Below the pieces are notes generated by a model that was given only the letters and a program-made list of their open reading frames with translations, had not been told where the DNA came from and did no database searches. DNA of 37,279 nt from a bacterium (GTDB taxonomy: Bacteria; Chloroflexota; Dehalococcoidia; Tepidiformales; Tepidiformaceae): assembly GCA_017308185.1 (NCBI GenBank), contig JAFKFP010000107.1:1-37279 (forward strand), read 5' to 3'. The position numbers were made by a program, and so were the translations under genes. Below, one piece after another: positions 17,212-24,147 of this stretch (its first letter is position 1; every line of letters begins with the position of its first letter).

Positions 17212-17991
17212 ATGCGATTTCAGGACATCTGCATTGGCACTGACTACGGCATACGGATACGCGTCTCACGACAGGAACCGCTGGTGCGCGTGAGGGTCCT
17301 GGAGAAGGTGGACCGTACAAAGAAGCTGCGCGTGAGACACGTGAGCGAGCCTCACACGGGCATGGAAGAGTTCATCGCGCAGCGGCAGGTGATGGTCGCG
17401 TGGAAAGAGCGTCGTGCGTTCCTGCGGGATGAAGCGCGGCTGAAAGGGCTTCAGGAAGCCTCAGCCCTATATTTCGACCGCGTCACGGCAGACACCGTCC
17501 AACTGGTGTTGGAAGCGTCTGGAGAAGAGCCGTGGGTGCACGGCGATGGCCGCATAAGCATGGAGCGGTCAGTCTTTGAGCGGCTCGCGGGCAGGGCGGG
17601 CCTGGGCCCCGACCCGGCAGCGCTGGACCCGGACGCGTTCATCAGCCGCGAGGGCGAGTGCGTGCTGCCGTTGCGCGCCGGGGAGCACCTTGCGCGCGCG
17701 TTTGCAGCTGCAGAGCCAGAAGCGGTAACAATGTACGTCGCTGGGATGGAGCAGGACTACACGACCCGCGGCTACGCCGTGGGTGAGCGGTGGTGGCATG
17801 ACGAGCTCAGGAAGAAGCGGCCGATCTTCGCGCTGGCCCGCCAGTGGGCAGGCTTCGAGCAGGAGCTGGCCCGTTTGAACGCGGAAGTGCAGCGGTTGCG
17901 CAATCTCCTGTCGGTCGCAGAAGGCGACCTGCGCCGGGCAGGCGACGACCGTGCGGCAGTGCGGCTGCGACGTGCCGTGAACGGTGGCTAG
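17212..17991 (+). CDS. Hypothetical protein with C-terminal coiled coil
   Basis: A 259-residue protein of unrecognised family. The first 80 residues are basic and beta-rich (MRFQDICIGTDYGIRIRVSR), the middle is acidic, and the last 60 residues form a likely coiled coil (EQELARLNAEVQRLRNLLSVAEGDLRRA). No membrane segment or catalytic motif seen. It lies 20 bases after the small XRE gene. The ribosome-binding site is weak. I infer a structural or DNA-associated role in the element but cannot name a function. Confidence 0.6.
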   Translation: MRFQDICIGTDYGIRIRVSRQEPLVRVRVLEKVDRTKKLRVRHVSEPHTGMEEFIAQRQVMVAWKERRAFLRDEARLKGLQEASALYFDRVTADTVQLVLEASGEEPWVHGDGRISMERSVFERLAGRAGLGPDPAALDPDAFISREGECVLPLRAGEHLARAFAAAEPEAVTMYVAGMEQDYTTRGYAVGERWWHDELRKKRPIFALARQWAGFEQELARLNAEVQRLRNLLSVAEGDLRRAGDDRAAVRLRRAVNGG

Positions 17992-18119
17992 CGTCGGGAC
18001 CATGGCCTGCATGCGACGCCGTATAGCATCGGACAAGCGCCTCGGAGCGGCCGTCCGATGGGCAATACGGCGAGAATAAGGCTTCGAATTTTCAAGACAT
18101 CTCTCCCTCAGCGTGGTGC

Positions 18120-18407
18120 CTACGCGATCGCCCTGGCGGGCGGCGTCGCGGTAGGCGTTTCGGCATTCCATTGCACACCGGCGGGCGGGGACGCGTCTGT
18201 GTCTGACCTGGGCTCCATGGTGTGGGCTGCGAGGGCGACGGCAAACGCCACAGCCCCGAGGCTCGCGATAACGATGATGACGCGATCGGTTGTTCCCACT
18301 CGTCCCCTCTGGGCTCGGTATCTTACGCGCTTTGGAGCCGAGAGGGATACCGCAATAGGTTGTACCTCGGCCGCGGTCGCGCGACCAGTTCGCGCAACGG
18401 CAGTCAT
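18120..18407 (-). CDS. Possible small single-pass membrane protein
   Basis: A 95-residue minus-strand open frame: a basic N-terminus, one transmembrane helix (VIIVIASLGAVAFAVALAAH), then a Pro/Thr/Ala-rich tail probably outside the membrane. A GAAGG lies too close to the ATG to be a good ribosome-binding site. The opposite strand has a competing open frame (18058-18426) without recognisable features. Uncertain. Confidence 0.4.
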   Translation of the reverse strand: MTAVARTGRATAAEVQPIAVSLSAPKRVRYRAQRGRVGTTDRVIIVIASLGAVAFAVALAAHTMEPRSDTDASPPAGVQWNAETPTATPPARAIA

Positions 18408-18461
18408 GCCTTCAGGTCTGCCGTGAGGTGGTACGGTGATTGGACTGGAAAGGAGCCGAGT

Positions 18462-18671
18462 ATGGGCGACCGGACTGAACACGTATCGCACTTTCCGCCA
18501 GAGTGGGTTCAGAGATCGTCCGGAAGTCGCGAGCGAGGCAGGGGCTGCCGCCGCGGATCTCTGAACCAGTGGTTCTTGGACGATTGGCCACGCTTCTCCG
18601 CAGCCTCGACTCCTGAGAATGCCGCCAGCGCCGCAGCACGGAAACGCACAGAACGCCGCGGACGGAATTGA
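18462..18671 (+). CDS. Small Arg-rich hypothetical protein
   Basis: A 69-residue open frame with a near-ideal ribosome-binding site (AAAGGAG at 18449-18455, 6 bases before ATG). The product begins MGDRTEHVSHFPPEWVQRSS, has a tryptophan-rich middle (NQWFLDDWPRF) and a basic tail. No family recognised. It precedes the methyltransferase by about 120 bases that hold a predicted promoter and hairpin. Confidence 0.5.
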   Translation: MGDRTEHVSHFPPEWVQRSSGSRERGRGCRRGSLNQWFLDDWPRFSAASTPENAASAAARKRTERRGRN

Positions 18672-18685
18672 ACGGCCCGAGACCA

Positions 18686-18713
18686 CTGTCATTCCTCTTG
18701 CACGTGCTACACT
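18686..18713 (+). promoter_or_regulatory. Candidate promoter for the methyltransferase gene
   Basis: CTGTCA (18686-18691) and TACACT (18708-18713) are separated by 16 bases and match the sigma-70 -35 and -10 elements at 4 of 6 and 4 of 6 positions. TGCACGT repeats surround the -10. The predicted leader to the ATG at 18793 is about 70 bases. Confidence 0.4.
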
Positions 18714-18746
18714 GCACGTAGCAATCACGCGCAGTGAGCGCCTCCG

Positions 18747-18781
18747 AGCGCCGGTCCGAAAGGGCACGGCGCTTTTGTTTT
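18747..18781 (+). terminator. Hairpin with T-run (terminator or attenuator) in the methyltransferase leader
   Basis: A 7-bp stem AGCGCCG (18747-18753) pairs with CGGCGCT (18767-18773) around a 13-base loop and is followed by TTTTGTTTT. It lies just before the GGAGG of the methyltransferase gene and downstream of the candidate promoter, the layout of an attenuator; it may also terminate upstream transcription. Confidence 0.5.
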
Positions 18782-18792
18782 GGAGGCACTCG

Positions 18793-20076
18793 ATGGCAGA
18801 CAGTATTCCCACCTCGCAGCAGGTCCCGCTCAGCTCGCTCACGCCCGCCCCCTGGAACCCCCGCACGATCTCGGACGAGCGCTTCACCAACCTCTGCCGC
18901 TCGCTCGAATCAGACCCCGACTTCCTGCGGCTGCGCCCAATCCTCGCGACCACCGACGGCACCATCTTCGCGGGCAACATGCGTTACCGCGCCGCCCAGC
19001 ATTTGGGCTGGGAAACGGTCCCGGCCATCCTGGTGGACATCCCCGAGCAGCTTGCGCGCGAGCGAGCCCTCAGAGACAACGCCCAGTGGGGCGAGTGGCA
19101 GGAAGACGATCTCGCCGGACTCCTCCAGCGCTTGGACCAGGAGGGCAGCGACCTCGGGCTGCTCGGCTTCGAGGACCGCGAGCTGCGCGACCTCCTGAAC
19201 AGACTCGAGCACGAGGGCGGGCTGACCGACCCCGACGCCGTCCCGGACCTTCCCGAGGAAAGCATCACGAGACCCGGCGACCTCTGGCTGCTGGGCGACC
19301 ATCGTGTCCTCTGCGGCGACGCCACCAACCCGCACGATGTTGCCATCGTGATGGCAGGCGAGCAGGCGAAGCTCATGGCGACCGACCCGCCCTACCTGGT
19401 CAACTACGTGGGCGGCAACCATCCTCCCTCGGCCTCCAACCGCCCGGAGGTGCGCGACAAGCACTGGGACGACTACAAGGACCCCGAAAGCGCGGTGGGC
19501 TTCTACGTCGCCTTCCTCGAAGCGGCATTCCCGCACCTTGTCGAGCGCGCACCCGTCTACCAGTGGCACGCCAACACCAGGCAGTCGCTCGTGGACGAGG
19601 CCTGGCGGAAGGCCGGGCTCCTCGCCCACCAGGTCATCATCTGGGTCAAGACGCGTGGCGTCCTCACCCGGAGTCATTTCATGTGGCAGCACGAACCCTG
19701 CATGTACGGGTGGGTGGAAGGCAGGATGCCGAAGCTCAAGCCACCGGCCAACGAGACGACCGTCTGGCACGTGGACCAGAAAGGCGAGCAGGGCGGCATC
19801 CACCCGACGCAGAAGCCGGTGGAGCTCTTCAGGCGTCCCCTCAACTGGCACACGAAGCCTGGTGACCTCTGCTACGAACCGTTCCTCGGGAGCGGCACGT
19901 GTCTGATTGCGGCCGAGCAGCTGGGGCGGAGGTGTTACGGGATGGAGCAGGAACCGGCCTACGTGGATGTCGTGGTCAGGCGCTGGGAGGAGTACACGGG
20001 GCGCAAGGCCGAGCGCATCACCGCAGGAGACGAGGAAGCCCGGCTGGTTGAGCCGGGCTCCGAGGTGGTGGCGTGA
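18793..20076 (+). CDS. ParB-domain DNA N6-adenine/N4-cytosine methyltransferase
   Basis: A 427-residue protein starting at ATG 18793 with GGAGG 7 bases upstream. Residues about 5-130 are a ParB/sulfiredoxin-like domain (LSSLTPAPWNPRTI, and GNMRYRAAQHLGW). The C-terminal half is an amino-methyltransferase: motif IV DPPYLVNY near 200, HPTQKPVELFRR near 340, and the SAM-binding EPFLGSGTCLIAAEQLGR near 360, in the beta-class order (IV before I). Such fusions are common in phages and mobile elements and methylate adenine or cytosine to protect or mark DNA. No partner restriction enzyme is adjacent; an HNH nuclease lies 4.3 kb downstream. Target sequence unknown. Confidence 0.88.
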   Translation: MADSIPTSQQVPLSSLTPAPWNPRTISDERFTNLCRSLESDPDFLRLRPILATTDGTIFAGNMRYRAAQHLGWETVPAILVDIPEQLARERALRDNAQWGEWQEDDLAGLLQRLDQEGSDLGLLGFEDRELRDLLNRLEHEGGLTDPDAVPDLPEESITRPGDLWLLGDHRVLCGDATNPHDVAIVMAGEQAKLMATDPPYLVNYVGGNHPPSASNRPEVRDKHWDDYKDPESAVGFYVAFLEAAFPHLVERAPVYQWHANTRQSLVDEAWRKAGLLAHQVIIWVKTRGVLTRSHFMWQHEPCMYGWVEGRMPKLKPPANETTVWHVDQKGEQGGIHPTQKPVELFRRPLNWHTKPGDLCYEPFLGSGTCLIAAEQLGRRCYGMEQEPAYVDVVVRRWEEYTGRKAERITAGDEEARLVEPGSEVVA

Positions 20077-20084
20077 TGGAAGAG

Positions 20085-20345
20085 TCAGACGTCGTGGTAG
20101 GTGACGGCGCTGACCGGGGCCTCGTCGGTGACCCAGCGGCCCGAAAGCGGGTCGTATGGGTCGAGGCGCACGTTGCCCTCGTCGAAGAGGCTGCCGCCGA
20201 AGGTGTCGCGGAAGTCGAGCGCGTCGGTGATGCGCGCGAACTGCACTGCTTGGCTCTCCGTCCGAACGACGAAGCGCTGAGGGCGCGCTGGCCAGGTGCG
20301 CTGCCGGGTGTGGCGGGTGGCGATGCTGATGACCGGGACCTTCAT
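20085..20345 (-). CDS. Hypothetical small protein, convergent to the methyltransferase
   Basis: An 86-residue minus-strand gene supported by AGGAGG 7 bases before the ATG at 20345. The product starts MKVPVISIATRHTRQRTWPA and contains FRDTFGGSLFDEGNVRLDPYDPLSGRWV. It is beta-strand-like and soluble; I do not recognise it. Its end is 8 bases from the methyltransferase stop, so transcription converges there. Lone opposite orientation in a plus-strand cluster suggests a regulatory or accessory role (inference). Confidence 0.6.
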   Translation of the reverse strand: MKVPVISIATRHTRQRTWPARPQRFVVRTESQAVQFARITDALDFRDTFGGSLFDEGNVRLDPYDPLSGRWVTDEAPVSAVTYHDV

Positions 20346-20477
20346 GGGATGTCCTCCTGCGTTGGTGACCCTATAGACGCTCTCCCCCGAGACACCTGCA
20401 AGCGCCGCAGTGATAACGAACTGCATCCTCGTGCTGCTGAAGAGTTATCACCCGAAAGCTTGCTCAGGGGCGGGAGT

Positions 20478-20491
20478 GGAGTGAGTGATGT
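20478..20491 (+). repeat. 14-base leader repeat, copy 1
   Basis: GGAGTGAGTGATGT occurs identically here and at 23180-23193. Both copies sit upstream of a gene with a strong AGGAGG (20518 and 23237). Possibly a shared regulatory sequence or a remnant of duplication. Confidence 0.6.
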
Positions 20492-20517
20492 CCACCGACT
20501 TCCAAAGGAGGTGGCAG

Positions 20518-20967
20518 ATGCCACTGGACAAGCAGGACCTCAGCGCCAACACCGTGCTCGTGGGCACGTACAAGAAGCAGGAGCACCGCGTGCTGGTGCT
20601 CGGCGAACCCGGCCCGGAGCAGGGCTACGAACTGGACAGCGGGACGATCTACAAATCGCTCTCCTCGGCCGCGAAGGCCGTGATGGGTGGGATCTCGGCG
20701 AACGGCTGGCGCTTCTGGTCGCTGGAAGGCGAGGCGCAGGCGAAGCGCGCGGAGAAGCCGACGAAGACCGAGAAGGTCGAGACGGGTACGGGCTGGAAGC
20801 GTCAGCTGGTCCAGATCCGCAAGCTCCCCAACCAGAAGGGCGCACCGGAAGGCCAGACCCGCTGGTTCTGCTCGTCCTGCATGGCGGCCTTCAACGCGAC
20901 CACGGGCATCCGCCCGGAAGAGTGCCCGGAAGGCCATCCCCGCATGACTATCGACGAGCTGAGCTAG
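20518..20967 (+). CDS. RAMA-domain protein with C-terminal zinc ribbon
   Basis: A 149-residue protein starting at ATG 20518, with AAAGGAGG (20504-20511) 6 bases before. The central segment YKSLSSAAKAVMGGISANGWRFW matches the RAMA pattern (SLSxAAxxxxG...NGWxFW), a domain predicted to read modified DNA and found fused to restriction and methylation enzymes. The C-terminus has a zinc ribbon (FCSSC ... CPEGH). A linker rich in Lys/Glu joins them. Neighbouring the ParB-methyltransferase, it may bind DNA methylated by that enzyme (inference). An upstream in-frame ATG at 20485 is disfavoured by the ribosome-binding site. Confidence 0.75.
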   Translation: MPLDKQDLSANTVLVGTYKKQEHRVLVLGEPGPEQGYELDSGTIYKSLSSAAKAVMGGISANGWRFWSLEGEAQAKRAEKPTKTEKVETGTGWKRQLVQIRKLPNQKGAPEGQTRWFCSSCMAAFNATTGIRPEECPEGHPRMTIDELS

Positions 20968-20997
20968 CCGGCCACCAGCCGCCACACGGCACGCCAC

Positions 20998-21021
20998 AGC
21001 GGGCCCCTTCGGGGGCTCGCT
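20998..21021 (+). terminator. Hairpin with UUCG tetraloop after the RAMA gene
   Basis: A 10-bp stem (one G-T pair) from 20998-21007 with 21012-21021 closes on C(TTCG)G, the very stable tetraloop. No T-run follows, so it may be a weak terminator or an mRNA-stabilising hairpin. The nonamer CATAAGCAG is then repeated at 21035-21043 and 21052-21060 just before the next gene. Confidence 0.5.
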
Positions 21022-21069
21022 GCCGTCTGTGCGCCATAAGCAGCCACCACGCATAAGCAGAGGTTATTG

Positions 21070-21471
21070 ATGCTGCCACGCCGCCAGTGCCAGGGGACGA
21101 ACGAGAGCGGTACGCCATGCCGCCAGGCGCCGCTGCATGACGAGGCGTACTGCTTCTGGCACTCGCCCGGCCACGCCGAGGAGGCAGCCGAGGCACGGCG
21201 CCTCGGCGGGCATCGGCGTAAGCGCGAACGCGTCGTCTCGGGCGCCTACGACTTCGAGGGGCTCGGCTCGATCCCGGAGATCCTGCGGCTCGTGGAAGTG
21301 GCCGCATTCGACACGCTGGGGCTGGAGAACTCAGTCGCGCGCAACCGCACACTCGTGGCGGTGGCGCAGGCGGCCGCGAACCTCCACGAGAAAGGCGAAC
21401 TGGAAGAGCGCATCAGGGCGCTGGAAGCCGTCATGAGCACGCGCCCCGACCCGAAGGCGGTGAAGCGATGA
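21070..21471 (+). CDS. Phage-like protein with CxH-type zinc motif
   Basis: A 133-residue protein (ATG 21070; a TTG at 21067 is also possible). The N-terminus RRQCQGTNESGTPCRQAPLHDEAYCFWHSPGH has a C...C...CxxH zinc-binding pattern seen in small proteins encoded near terminase genes in phages. The C-terminal half is a helical segment ending in LHEKGELEERIRALEAVM, also typical of these proteins. The family's role is not known; a DNA-binding packaging or regulatory role is inferred. Its end overlaps the next gene (ATGA). Confidence 0.65.
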   Translation: MLPRRQCQGTNESGTPCRQAPLHDEAYCFWHSPGHAEEAAEARRLGGHRRKRERVVSGAYDFEGLGSIPEILRLVEVAAFDTLGLENSVARNRTLVAVAQAAANLHEKGELEERIRALEAVMSTRPDPKAVKR

Positions 21472-22478
21472 CCGCGCGAGACCAGCGGATGGAGAAGCTC
21501 AACATGTTCCTGACGGTGCCGGAACGCGCCCTCCTGCGGCTGCGCGCCTTCAAAGCGGACGAGCCGGAGGACCCCGCGCTGCGCAGGAGCACGCCCGAGT
21601 GGCAGCTGGCCGAAGTCAACCAGGCGATGCGCCTGGTGAACGGCGTCCACGACACCGTGGGCTGGTACGTCATCTGCCTGCAGACGCGGATGGAGACGCT
21701 CGAGGCGCGCCACGGGATCGTGGCCGCCCTGTCGCTCTGGAGCGCCCACGCCTATCGGGTGCGGGATGCGCTCATTTTCGACCTGCCCGAGCCCATCACC
21801 CAGAGCGAATACGCGGCCAGGCTCGCGGGAGCACGTACTGAATCCGTGACGCTCGCTGACCTCGCCGAACTGCTGGCCGACGACGACGGGGTGGAGGACG
21901 AGGCCACATGGGAGGCTGCAGTGGCGCGCCACCTGGCGGAACTCCAGGCGCTTGTCGGGGACAGGACACTGGCGTCAGCCAAGCGACACGATGGCGAGAT
22001 CGTGGTGGAGTGGGGCGCCTTCTGCGACTGGCGGGGCGAAGAGGTGCACGTCCTCCCCGAGTACGGCGTCAGGGTCAGCACCTGGCCCGACGAAGCGGCA
22101 GAACTCGTGGAGCAGCAGCGCACCACCCTCAGGGCGCTGCGGGAGCGCTGCAACGAAGCGCCCGGGCTCGGGAGCGGCGGCCAGGTGGACGGCCTGCGCG
22201 ACATGCTCCTGGGCGGCCTCTGCGCAGAACTCACACACCTCTGGGAAGACCTGCTGGCGGTGGAGGAGGTGCTCGCGTGGGCAACTGAGCGCTTCTCGGG
22301 CGAGGAGCCGCTCCACCCTGCCGGGCGGGAGATGCTGGACGGCGTGCGCGCCGCCGCTCAGGCCTTGCGCGACGATCTCGTGGACGAGGGCTGCGAGCTC
22401 ACACTTCCCGAGGAACCCGCCAACGACACCGCCAGGCTGCTGCGGCGCAAGGTCGAACAGCGCGAGGAGGAAGGCTAG
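21468..22478 (+). CDS. Unknown helical protein, paralogue A
   Basis: A 336-residue acidic, largely helical protein. It starts inside the end of the upstream zinc protein (ATGA) and is followed two bases later by a shorter gene with a similar N-terminus. The shared block reads LTVPERALLRLRAFKADEP here and LTVKERACLVLAAWCEDEEP in the next gene, followed by conserved VxxxVxxxN and a tryptophan-rich helix. No membrane segment, nucleotide-binding or nuclease motif seen. Encoded with paralogue B in one operon, the two may form a heteromer (inference). Confidence 0.65.
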   Translation: MTARDQRMEKLNMFLTVPERALLRLRAFKADEPEDPALRRSTPEWQLAEVNQAMRLVNGVHDTVGWYVICLQTRMETLEARHGIVAALSLWSAHAYRVRDALIFDLPEPITQSEYAARLAGARTESVTLADLAELLADDDGVEDEATWEAAVARHLAELQALVGDRTLASAKRHDGEIVVEWGAFCDWRGEEVHVLPEYGVRVSTWPDEAAELVEQQRTTLRALRERCNEAPGLGSGGQVDGLRDMLLGGLCAELTHLWEDLLAVEEVLAWATERFSGEEPLHPAGREMLDGVRAAAQALRDDLVDEGCELTLPEEPANDTARLLRRKVEQREEEG

Positions 22479-22480
22479 CG

Positions 22481-23164
22481 ATGGCGAAGACGATCGAAGG
22501 ACGCATCGACAACGTCGCGGGAGACCTGACGGTCAAAGAGCGGGCCTGCCTGGTGCTGGCCGCCTGGTGCGAGGACGAGGAACCCGACGAGGCGCTCCTG
22601 CGGCCATTGCGCTACGGCGACGAGATCGAGCACCGGAAGCTCGTGGAGCGCGTCGCGGACGCCAACAGCCTGGCGGGAGGGCAGCTCTCCTACTGGCAGG
22701 AGTACGTCTGCGAGCTGGAAGTGTATCTGCTCTGGCTGGAGAGCAACCGCCAATGGCAGGAGCGGTACGGATCGCCTGTGCCAGGCACGGGCGAGCCCTC
22801 GCGCTGGAACGCCGGTGCGGGGCTCACGCCGCTCGTGGGCACACGCACGCGGGAGCGCTGGGACGACGAGCCCCCACGTCTCGACCGGCTCAGCGAAGCG
22901 CTCGAAGACCACATAGCGCGCGACCTCGCGCAGCGCTGGCGTGCACTGGCCGCGGTGGACGCCATCTTCGCCGAGCTCTCGGCCGAGTACGGGTGCGCGA
23001 CGATGCACCGGGTGATCCGCCAGGCGGTGGCGGAACTGCGGGCGAAGCTGCTGGACCTCCGCCAGCGCCTCGGGCTCGTGCCGGAGGTGGAGCTTCCCGG
23101 ACCAACGGAGGAGGAGGTGGAGGCGCTGCGCGCCATCGTGTTTTCGGACGAGGCGACGGCTTGA
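22481..23164 (+). CDS. Unknown helical protein, paralogue B
   Basis: A 227-residue protein starting 2 bases after the stop of paralogue A, with GAGGAGGAAGG just before. Its N-terminal 90 residues resemble paralogue A (LTVKERACLVLAAWCEDEEP, a tryptophan-rich SYWQEYVCELEVYLLWLESN helix), while the C-terminal half is different and ends in an acidic tail. Soluble and mostly helical. Probably arose by duplication. Function unknown. Confidence 0.65.
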   Translation: MAKTIEGRIDNVAGDLTVKERACLVLAAWCEDEEPDEALLRPLRYGDEIEHRKLVERVADANSLAGGQLSYWQEYVCELEVYLLWLESNRQWQERYGSPVPGTGEPSRWNAGAGLTPLVGTRTRERWDDEPPRLDRLSEALEDHIARDLAQRWRALAAVDAIFAELSAEYGCATMHRVIRQAVAELRAKLLDLRQRLGLVPEVELPGPTEEEVEALRAIVFSDEATA

Positions 23165-23179
23165 CTTCGTCCCGCGAGC

Positions 23180-23193
23180 GGAGTGAGTGATGT
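23180..23193 (+). repeat. 14-base leader repeat, copy 2
   Basis: Identical to 20478-20491 and likewise 40-50 bases upstream of a start codon with a strong ribosome-binding site (23237). Confidence 0.6.
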
Positions 23194-23236
23194 GCGCCAG
23201 CCGGGTGGCGAGACCGCCCGCAAGGAGGAACGAACC

Positions 23237-23527
23237 ATGACCGTCGCCGAACTGATCGACCGCCTCGAACGCTGCGACCCGGAGGCCACCGTGCGCATCA
23301 TGATGCAGGAGAGCTGGCCGTTCGAGAACAGCATCCTCGGCATCGCGGTGCGCTCGGACTTCGCGAACGAGTGCGAATGCGACCAGCCGGGTGGCGAGCA
23401 CGCGGAAGGCTGCCCGGCGAACGACGATGACTACGGTGACCCGGAGCTGGCGGGCAACGACGTCTTCATCGTTGAGGGCAGGCAGGAGCGATATGGCAGC
23501 AAGGCCGCGTGGAATGTCTGCCGCTGA
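23237..23527 (+). CDS. Hypothetical protein typical of phages and mobile elements
   Basis: A 96-residue protein with AGGAGG 8 bases before ATG 23237. It begins MTVAELIDRLERCDPEATVR and contains ESWPFENSILGIAV, a pattern common to small proteins of phages and plasmids whose role is unknown. A Cys-rich acidic middle (CECDQPGGEHAEGC) may bind metal. It ends the plus-strand cluster and is followed by a GC hairpin. Confidence 0.65.
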   Translation: MTVAELIDRLERCDPEATVRIMMQESWPFENSILGIAVRSDFANECECDQPGGEHAEGCPANDDDYGDPELAGNDVFIVEGRQERYGSKAAWNVCR

Positions 23528-23552
23528 CGCGCGCGCATAACAGCACCGACAC

Positions 23553-23577
23553 GCGAGACCGCCCCCAAGGGGCGGCC
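23553..23577 (+). terminator. GC-rich hairpin after the mobile-element gene
   Basis: CCGCCCC (23557-23563) pairs with GGGGCGG (23567-23573) around CAA, with GAG/CTC pairing outside a single mismatch. No T-run follows. Likely a weak terminator for the cluster ending at 23527. Confidence 0.5.
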
Positions 23578-23603
23578 TCGTCGTCGAGACTCGACCATCC
23601 AAG

Positions 23604-23644
23604 GATCGGCTAACAAAATGAAAAACTCATTTTGTTAGCCGATC
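23604..23644. repeat. Perfect 18-bp inverted repeat P1 at the 3' end of the winged-helix gene
   Basis: Arms at 23604-23621 and 23627-23644 are perfectly complementary with a 5-base spacer. The stop codon of the minus-strand gene (23637-23635) lies inside the right arm. The core GATCGGCTAACAAAA is shared with the second palindrome at 24002-24041 upstream of the same gene. Confidence 0.9.
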
Positions 23645-23988
23645 TCGTCTCGCCCGGCACGAAGCTCCTCGAGCGCCGACTGGCCCGCAGCCAGGAGCTG
23701 GACATGCGTTGACCTGCCCCAGAGTGGGTCGTTGGGTGACTTCCGCATCGTGCCCATGCCGGGCAGGTCGCTGTAGCTGGGGCACGCCGTTTGCTGCTGG
23801 TTCTGACGGAGCACATAGCCGTGCTGCTCCAGGCGGGCGAGCGCGCGGGAGACGTCTGCACGGTCCACCGCGGACCAGCCTGGCCGGCGCTTGCCGGGAC
23901 GCCAGCGCACACCCCAACCCCACTCGGCAGGGCTCTCGTCAAGGAATTCGAGGATGTTGCGTTGGAGTATGCTCAGTCGTCTGTCCAT
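23635..23988 (-). CDS. Winged helix-like DNA-binding protein
   Basis: A 117-residue protein with GGAGG 5 bases before the ATG (23988). The N-terminal SILQRNILEFLDE and VDRADVSRALARLEQHGYVLR follow the winged-helix pattern of MarR/PadR-like regulators (helix, recognition helix, then a wing), and the C-terminus THVQLLAAGQSALEEL fits the family. Its stop codon lies within palindrome P1 and palindrome P2 sits about 14 bases upstream of its start, so it may regulate itself through P2. Ligand and targets unknown. Confidence 0.65.
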   Translation of the reverse strand: MDRRLSILQRNILEFLDESPAEWGWGVRWRPGKRRPGWSAVDRADVSRALARLEQHGYVLRQNQQQTACPSYSDLPGMGTMRKSPNDPLWGRSTHVQLLAAGQSALEELRAGRDEIG

Positions 23989-24001
23989 GTGGCCCTCCCG
24001 A

Positions 24002-24041
24002 ATCGGCTAACAAAAATGGCTTCCCGCTTTTGTTAGCCGAT
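24002..24041. repeat. Inverted repeat P2 upstream of the winged-helix gene
   Basis: Arms of 14 bp at 24002-24015 and 24028-24041 (ATCGGCTAACAAAA and its complement) around a 12-base spacer. The arm core is identical to P1 (23604-23644). The position directly upstream of the ribosome-binding site of the winged-helix gene fits an operator. Confidence 0.85.
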
Positions 24042-24092
24042 CTTGCCAGGGGTCGGAGTCAGGCGCTGTCGCGTGCATGTCACATTGGATGA

Positions 24093-24147
24093 GGACAACT
24101 CTGCACACGGCATAGAGGATCTCTTTAAGTGGTGTGCAGAGTTGTCC
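24093..24147. repeat. Perfect 16-bp inverted repeat with an extra half-site downstream
   Basis: GGACAACTCTGCACAC (24093-24108) is perfectly complementary to 24132-24147, with a 23-base spacer that holds a smaller AGAG/CTCT stem. The decamer ACTCTGCACA recurs alone at 24224-24233. The region from 24042 to 24376 has no convincing gene. It could be a regulatory region or an origin-like site. Confidence 0.75.

Noticed and set aside
18619-18792. Methyltransferase starting further upstream (18619)
   Set aside because: The extra residues have no homology, the frame crosses the promoter and hairpin, and a strong ribosome-binding site supports the start at 18793.
23604-24041. Integron attC sites around the winged-helix gene
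   Set aside because: The arms lack the GTTRRRY/RYYYAAC cores (third R is C), there are no extrahelical bases or L boxes in the first one, and no integrase gene is present.
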